Of a stretch of DNA of 64,000 nucleotides, positions 8,162-17,071 are shown piece after piece. Within the stretch, counting starts at the first letter, position 1. Each line of letters begins with the position of its first letter. The DNA is from Lutispora sp003527145 (GTDB taxonomy: Bacteria > Bacillota > Clostridia > Lutisporales > Lutisporaceae). The position numbers were made by a program, and so were the translations under genes. The stretch spans positions 62,001 through 126,000 of the forward strand of contig JASBZB010000007.1 in NCBI GenBank assembly GCA_029983695.1, in the 5' to 3' direction. The notes under the pieces are model-generated. The model was not told the origin of the DNA. It searched no databases and saw only the letters and a program-made list of their open reading frames with translations.

Positions 8162-8755
8162 ATGGGAGAATCAGAAAGGCTTCTTGTGGATAAAAGCAAA
8201 AAAGGCAACCTGGATGCCTTTGAAGAACTTATTTCCGCCTATGAAAAAAAAGCATACAACATTGCTTATAGGATGATGGGAAATGAAGAAGATGCGAAGG
8301 ATATGGCACAGGAAGCATTCATTAAAATATATAAATCTATCCAGAACTTTAGAGAAGAATCATCTTTTTCTACATGGCTGTATAGGATAGTTACAAATGT
8401 CTGTCTCGATGAATTAAGGAAAAGAAAAAATAATAGACAGGTGCCTCTGGAGCTTAACATAGAAACAGATAAGGGATCAGCCATAGTTGAACTTAGTGCG
8501 GAGAAGGAAACACCCGAAGATATCTATGAAAGAGTGGAGAAAAGACAGCTTATACAAAATGCCATATCATCTCTCGGGGATGATTATAAAACGGTTATAA
8601 TACTTAGAGACATTCAAGGCTTTGGCTACGAAGAGATTGCATCCATGCTCAATTGTTCCCTGGGCACTATCAAATCAAGGATTAATAGAGCCCGGAATCA
8701 GCTCAAAGATAAGCTCCGATATGAATTGGAACTTTACGAAAAAAAGAGCGTCTAA
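8162..8755 (+). CDS. ECF RNA polymerase sigma factor (SigW-like)
   Basis: A 197-residue group IV sigma factor. Region 2 (about residues 10-85) contains MMGNEEDAKDMAQEAFIKIY and FSTWLYRIVTN. Region 4 (about 130-185) ends in the helix-turn-helix GYEEIASMLNCSLGTIKSRI. It lacks regions 1 and 3, as ECF factors do. The ribosome site GGGAGGGTGAAAG precedes the ATG. It is followed 24 bases later by its likely membrane anti-sigma factor, and an ECF-type promoter lies upstream, so the pair probably forms an autoregulated envelope-stress switch. Target genes cannot be told from this window. Confidence 0.93.
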   Translation: MGESERLLVDKSKKGNLDAFEELISAYEKKAYNIAYRMMGNEEDAKDMAQEAFIKIYKSIQNFREESSFSTWLYRIVTNVCLDELRKRKNNRQVPLELNIETDKGSAIVELSAEKETPEDIYERVEKRQLIQNAISSLGDDYKTVIILRDIQGFGYEEIASMLNCSLGTIKSRINRARNQLKDKLRYELELYEKKSV

Positions 8756-8779
8756 CTGTTTGAAAGGGAGGGATAGAGA

Positions 8780-10048
8780 ATGGATTGCGAATTAGTTACA
8801 AGTCTTATGTCTTCCTATATAGACAAAGACATAAATGAAATAGATAAAATAGAACTAGAAAAGCATTTGGGAAGCTGTCCTGATTGTATGGAAGAGTACC
8901 GTTTGCTTTTGTCCGCAGTACAATATTGCAACGAATTAGAAGAAATTGAATTACCCGGAACCTTTCACCATGACCTCATGCAAAGACTTCAGGAATTGGG
9001 TTCTGATAATAAAAAGAAAAGCTTTTTTAATAGAAATTGGAGCTGGATGGCAGGCGTTGCCGCCGTATTTGTTATTGCAGTTATTGGAATTTCTTCTTTG
9101 GATCGTCTACCGGGATTTAATATCAATGATAAAGCTGTTTCAGAGGAAAGCACCGGGTATGGTGCTGCTCCTGAAGCTAAGGTTCAAATGGCAGGTGAAG
9201 CACCGGCTGAATATGACAGGGGAGCAGTGAAATTTTCTGAAAACTTAGAAATTCCCACAGCAGATATGGCGTCTAATTATGCTTTAAAAAGCAATACAGT
9301 AGCTTTGGATAAGGCAAAAGAATCAGAGCAGCAGTCTGTTGAAAGGAAGATAATAACCAGCGGAAATGTTTCTTTGGAGGTCACGGATTTTGATGATAAG
9401 ATGAAGAGCATCGAAGAGCTGGCTGAGAGAAACGGTGGATATGTGGAAAATTCCAATGTGGACAATAACGTATACTACGGAGCCGAAGGCAAGAGCGATA
9501 AATTAAAAACCGGAAGCATAACCTTGAGGATACCGGCGGCTAAATTCAGCTCGACCGTGGAAGAGATAAAAACCATGGGTGAGGTCATAAACCATAATAC
9601 AAATTCTGTAGATATTACCGAACAATATTATGACACAACAACAAGAGTCGAGAATTTGAAAGTGCAGGAGAACAGGCTCAGAGAGCTTGTAGGTATGGCA
9701 AAGAATGTAGAGGAGATACTCAAAATTGAAAATGAGCTAAACCGGGTCAGAAGCGATATAGATCTGATGTCAACGGATATAAAGCGGTGGGATAAACAAG
9801 TAAGCCTGTCTTCCTTATATGTAAGCTTGAAGGAAATAAAAGCAGGCAAGCTGGAGACATTAAATATTCCTACTATTTGGACAAAAGCTTATAAAGGGTT
9901 TTATGGAGCCATAAACAATATACTCAGAGGTGCAGAGGGGCTGTTTATATATGCGGTCACTGCACTCCCGTATATATTTATCCTGGCAATTATTTCGCTT
10001 ATTTCATATTTAATTCTGCTTAAAGTCCGCCCTAAGAAAATAAAATAG
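8780..10048 (+). CDS. Zinc-finger anti-sigma factor fused to a DUF4349 domain
   Basis: A 422-residue membrane protein. The N-terminus carries the anti-sigma zinc-finger pattern HLGSCPDC (residues 30-37). A transmembrane helix follows at about 90-110 (MAGVAAVFVIAVIGI). After a variable linker, residues about 190-360 form a DUF4349 domain with IITSGNVSLEV, a central GSITLRIPAAKF strand and a long coiled-coil segment (VENLKVQENRLRELVG onward). A second membrane helix closes the protein at about 385-412, so the DUF4349 domain would lie outside the membrane, tethered at both ends. The N-terminal finger would hold the ECF factor encoded just upstream. DUF4349 as the stress-sensing ectodomain is inference. 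A terminator follows. Confidence 0.85.
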   Translation: MDCELVTSLMSSYIDKDINEIDKIELEKHLGSCPDCMEEYRLLLSAVQYCNELEEIELPGTFHHDLMQRLQELGSDNKKKSFFNRNWSWMAGVAAVFVIAVIGISSLDRLPGFNINDKAVSEESTGYGAAPEAKVQMAGEAPAEYDRGAVKFSENLEIPTADMASNYALKSNTVALDKAKESEQQSVERKIITSGNVSLEVTDFDDKMKSIEELAERNGGYVENSNVDNNVYYGAEGKSDKLKTGSITLRIPAAKFSSTVEEIKTMGEVINHNTNSVDITEQYYDTTTRVENLKVQENRLRELVGMAKNVEEILKIENELNRVRSDIDLMSTDIKRWDKQVSLSSLYVSLKEIKAGKLETLNIPTIWTKAYKGFYGAINNILRGAEGLFIYAVTALPYIFILAIISLISYLILLKVRPKKIK

Positions 10049-10069
10049 GCTGATAATAGATACTTACCT

Positions 10070-10098
10070 AATCGGATTCTTCAGAATCCGATTTTTTT
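10070..10098 (+). terminator. Intrinsic terminator after the sigma/anti-sigma pair
   Basis: AATCGGATTCT (10070-10080) is complementary to AGAATCCGATT (10083-10093) and is followed by a seven-T run. The innermost pairs would open to form the loop. Confidence 0.85.
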
Positions 10099-10171
10099 AA
10101 CACAATATAAAGGGTTTTTAGAAAACGTATGGAAATAATAAGATTAAACTAATTTTGGAGGATATTGAGGA

Positions 10172-12784
10172 ATGAAAAAGGATAGTATGATTATAATAGA
10201 TGGCAACAGCCTCATGCACAGAGCTTTTTATGCTCTACCGCCTTTAACCAATAAAGATGGGCTTCATACAAATGTTATATACGGCTTTGTAAATATGATA
10301 AATAAGCTGATTGAAGGCTATAAACCAAAGTATATGGCTATAGCTTTTGATCTTAAAGGGCCTACGTTCAGGCATAAGGAGTATGCAGAATATAAGGCAA
10401 AAAGGCTGAAGATGGCAGAAGATATGGCGGAACAAATACCATATCTGAAAAAGGTTGTCGATGCTATGAATATTAAAAGACTTGAAATAGAAGGCTTTGA
10501 AGCGGATGATATAATCGGGACACTATCTAAGAAGTCAAGCAAACATGATGTAGATATATTGATAGTTACAGGGGATCGTGACGCTTTTCAGCTTATCGAT
10601 GAGAACATTCACGTTCTTATGACTAAAAAAGGCATAAGCGAGATGGAGGAATATGATAAGGAAAAGCTTATTTCACAATATGGCGTTACTCCTGAGCAGG
10701 TGATCGATCTCAAGGGCCTTATGGGAGACGCATCAGACAATATACCCGGTGTGCCCGGTGTAGGGGAAAAAACTGCTTTAGAGCTCATCAAGCAATTCGG
10801 TACAGTTGAGAATCTGCTGGAGAATACTGCAAGCATTAAGAAAAATAAAGTACGCGAGAATGTAGAAAACAATAAAGAAATGGCGCGGCTTTCAAAAAGA
10901 CTGGCTACCATAGTGACAGAGGTGCCCATAGATGCACCTTTAGAGGATCTTACATATAAAGAGCCGAATTACGAGGCTTTGTATGAATTATACAGCATGC
11001 TGAACTTTAAAAGCCTTCTGGATAAAATGAAAAGCTATCCTGCCAGGAAGGAAATTGAAGGCTCACAACAGGATATTGTCGTCAATGAAATCAAAGGGGA
11101 AGTTGAGATAAAGCAGCTTTTAGTGAAATTTGCCAAGGAAGGCAGAATCGTTTTTAAGGCTTCTCAAAGCCCTCATGGCGTGCCGGACTATATATATGTG
11201 TCTGCTGAAGGCAGGCAATACTCTATTGCTGTTGATGAAATATCAATACCTTTTATTAAAGATGTTATGGAGGACGAAAACATTGAAAAGGCAGGCCATG
11301 ACATTAAGGTTGACCTGGTATCGTTAAAAAATATAGGCATCAATGTTGAAAATGTGAAGTTTGACAGCATGATAGGAGCATATTTGCTGAATCCGTCAAA
11401 GCCTGATTATAAGCTGAGGAATATCTATAGCGAATTTTTCGGAACCGAGATAAAGGATTATGAAAGCAAAGAGGGTGACATCAGGCAAAACTATTGCAGC
11501 AGTGTCAAAGCGATTGCCGAATTGATCGATCCCATAAGAGAAAACATAGCAAAGATGAACATGGAGCAGCTTTACAACGAGGTGGAGGTGCCGCTGATAG
11601 AAGTGCTGGCAGATATGGAGCATGAGGGCTTCAAGGTAGATAAAGAAAGGCTTTTAGAGCTGTCTGCATTGTATTCGGAAAAGCTTTCAAAGCTCACGGA
11701 GGAGATATACGGCTTCGCAGGAGAAGAGTTTAATATCAATTCTACAAAACAACTGAGCGTAATACTATTTGAGAAGCTTATGCTGCCTCCTATTAAGAAA
11801 ACAAAAACAGGCTACTCTACAGATGTAGAGGTTTTAGAACAGCTTTCCGATAAGCACCCGATCATTGAAAAGCTGCTGGAGTATAGGCAGCTTCTCAAAA
11901 TAAAGTCAACCTATGTAGAAGGTTTGATCAATATAATAAACGAAAGAACAGGCAAGATACATTCTAAGTTCAATCAGACAGTTACAGCTACAGGAAGGCT
12001 CAGCAGCACGGAGCCCAATCTTCAGAACATTCCTGTAAAGACTGAAAACGGCAGAGAGATAAGGAAGGTCTTTGTACCTCAGAATGAAGATTATGTCCTG
12101 GTCGATGCAGACTATTCCCAGATCGAGCTTAGAGTTCTGGCTCATATTTCAGGGGATAAAGGCCTGATAAAGTCCTTTATCAACAACGAGGATATTCACA
12201 GAAGGACAGCTTCCGAAGTTTTCGGGGTAGATAGCGATCTGGTCAGCCCCCTCATGAGAAGCAGGGCCAAAGCGGTGAATTTTGGGATAGTCTATGGTAT
12301 AAGCGATTTTGGATTATCCAGGGATTTAAAGATTCCGAGAAAAGAAGCAAAGCTTTATATAGATAATTATTTTGATAGATATCCCTTGGTAAAAAAATAT
12401 ATGGAGGACATTGTAAAAGAGGGCAAGGAGAAGGGATATGTAACTACGATATTAAACAGGATAAGATATATCCCCGAGCTATCTTCTTCCAATGCCGTGC
12501 AGAGGAATTTTGGGGAGAGAATGGCTATGAACACTCCCATCCAAGGAAGTGCGGCAGATATTATCAAGATTGCTATGGTAAGCGTTTACAAGGAATTAAA
12601 GGCGAGAAGGATGAAATCCAGGCTTATATTGCAGATACACGATGAGCTCATTGTAGAAGCCTATAAGGATGAGGTGGAAGAAGTGAAAAAAATCGTAAAG
12701 GAAAAGATGGAAAAAGCCTTTACACTAAGAGTACCTCTTACTGTAGATGTCAATGCCGGTATGAGCTGGTACGATACAAAATAA
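10172..12784 (+). CDS. polA: DNA polymerase I
   Basis: An 870-residue DNA polymerase I for Okazaki-fragment processing and repair. The 5-prime nuclease domain spans residues 1-290 (IIDGNSLMHRAFYA, VTGDRDAFQL, GDASDNIPGVPGVGEKTA). The polymerase domain covers about 480-870 with motif A DADYSQIELRVLAHISGD, motif B RSRAKAVNFGIVYGIS and motif C QIHDELIVE. The intervening proofreading-like domain (300-470) lacks the DxE acidic pair at its exo I position, where the sequence reads GRIVFKASQ, so 3-prime proofreading is probably absent, as in Bacillus and Thermus Pol I. The gene starts a cluster with coaE, a usual Firmicute arrangement. Confidence 0.97.
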   Translation: MKKDSMIIIDGNSLMHRAFYALPPLTNKDGLHTNVIYGFVNMINKLIEGYKPKYMAIAFDLKGPTFRHKEYAEYKAKRLKMAEDMAEQIPYLKKVVDAMNIKRLEIEGFEADDIIGTLSKKSSKHDVDILIVTGDRDAFQLIDENIHVLMTKKGISEMEEYDKEKLISQYGVTPEQVIDLKGLMGDASDNIPGVPGVGEKTALELIKQFGTVENLLENTASIKKNKVRENVENNKEMARLSKRLATIVTEVPIDAPLEDLTYKEPNYEALYELYSMLNFKSLLDKMKSYPARKEIEGSQQDIVVNEIKGEVEIKQLLVKFAKEGRIVFKASQSPHGVPDYIYVSAEGRQYSIAVDEISIPFIKDVMEDENIEKAGHDIKVDLVSLKNIGINVENVKFDSMIGAYLLNPSKPDYKLRNIYSEFFGTEIKDYESKEGDIRQNYCSSVKAIAELIDPIRENIAKMNMEQLYNEVEVPLIEVLADMEHEGFKVDKERLLELSALYSEKLSKLTEEIYGFAGEEFNINSTKQLSVILFEKLMLPPIKKTKTGYSTDVEVLEQLSDKHPIIEKLLEYRQLLKIKSTYVEGLINIINERTGKIHSKFNQTVTATGRLSSTEPNLQNIPVKTENGREIRKVFVPQNEDYVLVDADYSQIELRVLAHISGDKGLIKSFINNEDIHRRTASEVFGVDSDLVSPLMRSRAKAVNFGIVYGISDFGLSRDLKIPRKEAKLYIDNYFDRYPLVKKYMEDIVKEGKEKGYVTTILNRIRYIPELSSSNAVQRNFGERMAMNTPIQGSAADIIKIAMVSVYKELKARRMKSRLILQIHDELIVEAYKDEVEEVKKIVKEKMEKAFTLRVPLTVDVNAGMSWYDTK

Positions 12785-12814
12785 GGTATTTATAGTATTT
12801 TCGGAGGCGATTTG

Positions 12815-13435
12815 ATGATCATTGGGTTAACCGGAGGCATTGCAAGCGGTAAAAGCACAGTTTCTTCTATCCTTAAGCAATTTGGCGCATACATCATAGA
12901 TGTTGACGAAGTAGGAAGAAGTGTTGTGCAAAAGGGAGAAAAAGCATATAATGAAATAGTTCAGTATTTTGGAGACGAAATATTGCTTCCTAGAGGTGAA
13001 ATAAATAGAAAAGCACTTGGGCATATTGTTTTTTCTGATGGCGAAAAACTAAGAAAGTTGAATTCTATAACTCACCCTAATATAATTGGGAAAGTCAAAG
13101 AAATAATTGAAGAATTCCGAGCTGATGGTGCGGAGGTTATTGTTATAGATGCAGCGATATTGATTGAGATGGGACTGAATTCATTATGTGACAGTGTATG
13201 GCTTGTTTCTGTAGATAAGCAGACGCAATTACATAGGCTCATAGAAAGGGATAGATTTTCATATGAAGATGCACAAAACAGGATAAATGCTCAATTCAGC
13301 GATGAAAAGAAAGCTGAGCATTCAGACGTAATCATATATAATACAAAAGGCCTGGAAGAGTTGAAGGAAGAAATAAAGCAGTTATGGCATACTGCACTAA
13401 GTACAGTCAAAAGGGGAGAAACTGTTGATCAATAG
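12815..13435 (+). CDS. coaE: Dephospho-CoA kinase
   Basis: A 206-residue P-loop kinase that phosphorylates dephospho-CoA in the last step of coenzyme A synthesis. The Walker A motif GLTGGIASGKST is at residues 4-15, with the DVDEVGR and VIDAAIL segments of the CoaE fold and the lid region RDRFSYEDAQNRI. A TTG at 12812 is in frame, but the ATG at 12815 has the better spacing from the GGAGG site at 12803. The end of the gene overlaps the start of the following transglycosylase by 11 bases, so the two are translated together. Confidence 0.95.
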   Translation: MIIGLTGGIASGKSTVSSILKQFGAYIIDVDEVGRSVVQKGEKAYNEIVQYFGDEILLPRGEINRKALGHIVFSDGEKLRKLNSITHPNIIGKVKEIIEEFRADGAEVIVIDAAILIEMGLNSLCDSVWLVSVDKQTQLHRLIERDRFSYEDAQNRINAQFSDEKKAEHSDVIIYNTKGLEELKEEIKQLWHTALSTVKRGETVDQ

Positions 13436-14003
13436 CAGAAAAGCGAGAAGATTATTTGTTATAATATTTGCAGTTATAGTTTTGTACATACTAGGCTTAA
13501 ACATTCCCAAGCTGTTGAATGCTATATATCCCATCGGGTACAGGGATATTATAGTCAAATATGCTGACTCGTATGGCCTGGACCCATATCTGATTGCTGC
13601 CATAATCAAGGTTGAAAGCGGTTATGACAGCTATGCCAGATCCTCTAAAGGGGCTTTGGGTTTAATGCAGATAAAGCCGTCAACAGGGGAGTGGATAGGA
13701 GAGAAGCTTAAGGTAACAAATTTTAGCGAGGAAATGTTGTATGACCCGGAGATAAATATAAAAATGGGATGCTGGTACCTGGACTATCTTTTTAAGTATT
13801 ATGATGGAGATATAAAGTTGGTCCTGGCTGCATACAACGGCGGTCAGGGTAATGTGAGCAAGTGGTTGAAGGACGCCGATTACAGTGATGACGGGGTGAC
13901 GCTGAAGAACATACCCTTTGCAGAAACGAAGCTTTATGTTGAAAAGATCAACAGAGCGTACAAGATGTACAATAAGATATATAGAGATCTAATTAACAAA
14001 TGA
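13425..14003 (+). CDS. Lytic transglycosylase (SLT family)
   Basis: A 192-residue membrane-anchored lytic transglycosylase that cleaves peptidoglycan with 1,6-anhydro formation. An N-terminal membrane helix or uncleaved signal lies at residues 10-29. The SLT fold shows the catalytic Glu64 in IIKVESGYDSYA, the GLMQIKPST motif and the AAYNGGQGNVSKWL motif, all intact. The start is a TTG at 13425 inside coaE, preceded by AAAGGGGAG. This coaE-slt pairing after polA is common in clostridia. The enzyme may help cell-wall remodelling during growth or sporulation; its specific role cannot be told. Confidence 0.92.
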   Translation: MINSRKARRLFVIIFAVIVLYILGLNIPKLLNAIYPIGYRDIIVKYADSYGLDPYLIAAIIKVESGYDSYARSSKGALGLMQIKPSTGEWIGEKLKVTNFSEEMLYDPEINIKMGCWYLDYLFKYYDGDIKLVLAAYNGGQGNVSKWLKDADYSDDGVTLKNIPFAETKLYVEKINRAYKMYNKIYRDLINK

Positions 14004-14018
14004 AAGGAATGAAATTGA

Positions 14019-15053
14019 TTGGCTGAAATAAGAAATTTAGCTGATGTAAAAAAAATTGAATTAGACCCCAACAGGCAAATTCATTCTGCCGGCGAGCAGG
14101 AAATTCTGGATGGATATACTACAGATATTTATTTCGTGAGAACTGTAGATATTTTAGACTCTATGGGAATAGCCGATAAGACGGTTACGGCAGAAATCTT
14201 TCCAAGGAAACCCGGTATTTTTGCGGGAATACAAGAGGCCTTTAATGCCTTAAAAAATAAAGATCTGGAAATATGGGCGCTGCCGGAAGGTGAAAGCTTC
14301 GAAGGCAAAGAAACGGTAATGAGAATTATAGGGTCATACAGGGAGATATGCATATATGAAACAATATTGCTGGGTATCCTTGCAAGCTCCTGCGGCTGGG
14401 CGACCGCTGCAAGAGAGTGCAGAGAAGCCTGCAAGGATAAGTCCTTCATCGTATTCGGATCAAGACATGTCCACCCTTCTGTGGCTCCGGTGATGGAAAG
14501 AGCTGCTTTTATCGGAGGCGCTAACGGAGTCAGCAATATATTGGCGGCTAAGCTATTAGGCATAGAGCCATCAGGGACTTTACCCCATGCATCGTTTTTG
14601 ATCGCAGGAGATACTGTGTCGGTTGCTCAGGCATATGACAATACAATGCCTGAAGACCACAAAAGGATTGTTCTTATCGACACATTTAAAGATGAAGCAG
14701 AAGAGGCACTGAGGGTAGCAAAGGCTTTGGGAGGAAATCTCTATGGCATCAGACTGGATACTCCCAGCGAAAGAGGAGGAGTGACGGCAGAACTGGTGAA
14801 GGAAGTGAGAGCCCGTCTTGATATGGAAGGCTATAATGAAGTGAAGATATTCGTTTCCGGAGGCCTGTACCCTGACAAGATAAAGCTCTTGAGCGAAGCG
14901 GGTGCAGATTCCTTCGGAATAGGAAGCTATATATCAGGAGCATCAGCGATTGATATGACCATGGACCTCAAGGAGATTGAGGGTAAGCCTATTGCAAAGA
15001 GGGGAAGAATCCCGGGCAGGGTGGAGAATCCTAAGCTTATCAGGCTTAAATAG
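14019..15053 (+). CDS. Nicotinate phosphoribosyltransferase
   Basis: A 344-residue enzyme of the short nicotinate phosphoribosyltransferase type, converting nicotinate and PRPP to nicotinate mononucleotide for NAD salvage. Visible landmarks are DGYTTDIYF near residue 32, the FGSRHVHPSVAPVMERAA segment near 147-164, RLDTPSERGG near 247 and the phosphate-binding FVSGGL near 278. The start is TTG at 14019 after a GAAAGGAATG site. It sits 15 bases after the transglycosylase and 24 bases before a lipoprotein gene, probably in one transcript. The short form differs from E. coli PncB and is common in Firmicutes and archaea. Confidence 0.88.
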   Translation: MAEIRNLADVKKIELDPNRQIHSAGEQEILDGYTTDIYFVRTVDILDSMGIADKTVTAEIFPRKPGIFAGIQEAFNALKNKDLEIWALPEGESFEGKETVMRIIGSYREICIYETILLGILASSCGWATAARECREACKDKSFIVFGSRHVHPSVAPVMERAAFIGGANGVSNILAAKLLGIEPSGTLPHASFLIAGDTVSVAQAYDNTMPEDHKRIVLIDTFKDEAEEALRVAKALGGNLYGIRLDTPSERGGVTAELVKEVRARLDMEGYNEVKIFVSGGLYPDKIKLLSEAGADSFGIGSYISGASAIDMTMDLKEIEGKPIAKRGRIPGRVENPKLIRLK

Positions 15054-15077
15054 TATACCAAGGAGAAGAATTATTTT

Positions 15078-16685
15078 ATGAAGCGAAAAATTTTTCCTAT
15101 AGCATTATTAATCATCATTTTACTTCTTGCGGTATCATGTTCTAAACCTGAAATTCAGGGAGGGACTGAGGTGCACATAGAAGATGAGAAACCGGGCAAA
15201 GGCGGAGTGATCAGCATTGGCTGCATTGAACCTTTAACCTTTAATCCTTTGCTGGTAAACAGCAGAAGCTATGGTGATCTCACAAAACTTTTGTTTAATG
15301 GACTTGTAGAGTATAATAATGCTTTAAAGCCCGTGCTCGTGCTGGCTGATGATATCAGCTTCGCAGAGGGTACAGGCCAAGCTGTGGTGAAGCTGAAAGA
15401 AAACTTGCATTGGAGCGATGGAGTGAGATTGACCTCAGAGGATGTGAAGTTCACTCTGGACACTATAAAAAACTCACCTGATTCCATTTATAAGTCAAAG
15501 CTGAATCGCATTATTTCATATCAAACGGTAAATGATGTTACTATAAAAATAAATTTCGGAAATTGGCAATATAGTGCTATGGATTCATTGAGCTTTCCTA
15601 TAATTCCAAAGCATGTATTTGCTGCAAACCCAAATGCGGCGCCGGTAGGTACAGGCCCTTATAAGGTATCTTCCTACAGCAAGTTGAAGTATATGGAGCT
15701 GAAGACCAATGAATACAGCATGCATAATTCGACATCATATATTACTACTATCAGAGTCAATTTTATAAAAGACACAGATTCATTTGACACTGCCTTTCAG
15801 TCAGGACAGATAGATATGATTAATGCATCTTCTTATGGATGGGAAAAATATAAAGAATTGCGTAACGTAAATACTTATAGGTACCTTTCCAGGGATTATG
15901 AATTTATAGCGGTAAATTTTCAAAACCCTGTACTGGCTGAGGTTGAAATAAGGAAGGCTTTAATGTATGGAATAAACAGAAAGGCCATAATAGAGAAATA
16001 CCTGTTGGGCAACGCCTCTGTTACTGATACGCCAATAAGAAGCGACTCATGGATGTTTGACGGAGATGTTAATAAGTACACCTACAGCAAGGCGGAAGCT
16101 CAATATGCTATAAATAACGCCAAATTTTTGCTGAATGAGAAATCTAATATTTATGAGCGGGAAATAGACGGCAAGAAACAGCAGATTAGATTAACCTTTA
16201 TAACTAATTCGGAAAATGAATACAGAAAAAAAGCAGCTGAAGACATAAAGAAAAGCCTTGAGGAGATAGGCTTTGTAATCGATTTGAAAATAATGCCCTT
16301 TGAAGAAGTAAAAAAGCAAATGGAATCAAAAAAGTTTGATCTGGCACTTGTGGGTATGAGCTTTTCACCGGAAAGTGATTTATATGATTTTCTTCATAGT
16401 ACGAAAGCTGTTGGGGGAAAAAATTATGGCAGCTATAGCAACCCCAGAGTCGACGCGTTGCTGGAGGAATCCCAGAATTCACAGAGTCAGGAAAGCAAAT
16501 ATATCAGCTACCTGGAGCTTCAGAGGATAATAAAAGATGAGTTGCCGGTTATAAGCTTGTTCTATAAAGAATATGCTTTAGTCATGAGAAGCAAAGTGCG
16601 CGGGGAAATTCAAGCTGACAGCGAGAATCTCTTCAGAACTATAAATAATTGGTACATTACCGAGTCATTAAGGCAGGATGAATAA
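15078..16685 (+). CDS. Peptide/oligopeptide ABC transporter substrate-binding lipoprotein (SBP_bac_5)
   Basis: A 535-residue extracytoplasmic solute-binding protein of family 5. A type II signal peptide ends in the lipobox AVSC with the lipidated Cys at residue 21. The mature protein has the usual family features: GGVISIG at the start, LHWSDGVRLTSEDVKFTL near residue 115, VGTGPYK near 192 and NRKAIIEKY near 303. Such proteins capture peptides, sometimes nickel or sugars, for an ABC importer. No permease or ATPase gene lies nearby, so it is an orphan here that may work with a transporter encoded elsewhere or as a sensor or chaperone. It is followed by a strong promoter and a tRNA. Confidence 0.88.
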   Translation: MKRKIFPIALLIIILLLAVSCSKPEIQGGTEVHIEDEKPGKGGVISIGCIEPLTFNPLLVNSRSYGDLTKLLFNGLVEYNNALKPVLVLADDISFAEGTGQAVVKLKENLHWSDGVRLTSEDVKFTLDTIKNSPDSIYKSKLNRIISYQTVNDVTIKINFGNWQYSAMDSLSFPIIPKHVFAANPNAAPVGTGPYKVSSYSKLKYMELKTNEYSMHNSTSYITTIRVNFIKDTDSFDTAFQSGQIDMINASSYGWEKYKELRNVNTYRYLSRDYEFIAVNFQNPVLAEVEIRKALMYGINRKAIIEKYLLGNASVTDTPIRSDSWMFDGDVNKYTYSKAEAQYAINNAKFLLNEKSNIYEREIDGKKQQIRLTFITNSENEYRKKAAEDIKKSLEEIGFVIDLKIMPFEEVKKQMESKKFDLALVGMSFSPESDLYDFLHSTKAVGGKNYGSYSNPRVDALLEESQNSQSQESKYISYLELQRIIKDELPVISLFYKEYALVMRSKVRGEIQADSENLFRTINNWYITESLRQDE

Positions 16686-16692
16686 AATGTTA

Positions 16693-16721
16693 TTGACATA
16701 AACCTTTGCAGAATATATAAT
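16693..16721 (+). promoter_or_regulatory. Consensus promoter of tRNA-Leu(GAG)
   Basis: A perfect TTGACA (16693-16698) and perfect TATAAT (16716-16721) are separated by exactly 17 bases, 31 bases upstream of the tRNA. This is the best sigma-A match in the window, as expected for a stable RNA. Confidence 0.85.
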
Positions 16722-16751
16722 AATCCATGTAGCAGATTTAATAAATGCTTT

Positions 16752-16834
16752 GCGAGAGTGGCGGAACTGGCAGACGCGCACGTTTGAGGGGCGTGTGGGC
16801 AACCATACGGGTTCAAGTCCCGTCTCTCGCACCA
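16752..16834 (+). tRNA. tRNA-Leu (anticodon GAG)
   Basis: An 83-base class II tRNA. The acceptor GCGAGAG pairs with CTCTCGC, followed by encoded ACCA. The anticodon stem CACGT/GCGTG (one wobble pair) closes the loop TTGAGGG, giving anticodon GAG for CUC/CUU codons. The T arm contains GGTTCAAGTCC. It is the second leucine tRNA in the window, on the opposite strand to the first. Confidence 0.95.
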
Positions 16835-16847
16835 TATAGAATTTTAG

Positions 16848-16887
16848 GACTTCAGGGCTTTATAAGCTTTGAAGTCTTTTATTTTTT
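16848..16887 (+). terminator. Terminator of tRNA-Leu(GAG)
   Basis: GACTTCA (16848-16854) pairs with TGAAGTC (16870-16876), with a further short GCTT/AAGC pairing inside, followed by TTTTATTTTTT. It starts 14 bases after the tRNA. Confidence 0.8.
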
Positions 16888-17071
16888 GAACGTGATAATT
16901 ATTTCACGTATTTTCTAGCTTTATGAGCTATATAAGATTTATTCTGCAACCAAAGCTCCTGAATTGTATTTTAGACCGTTCTCAATTTACTGATTTTACA
17001 TGTGCACATTAAAAGGATTTTCATAGCTTTTGTAGAATATTAATACTCATATAAATCATTAAGGTGGTATT

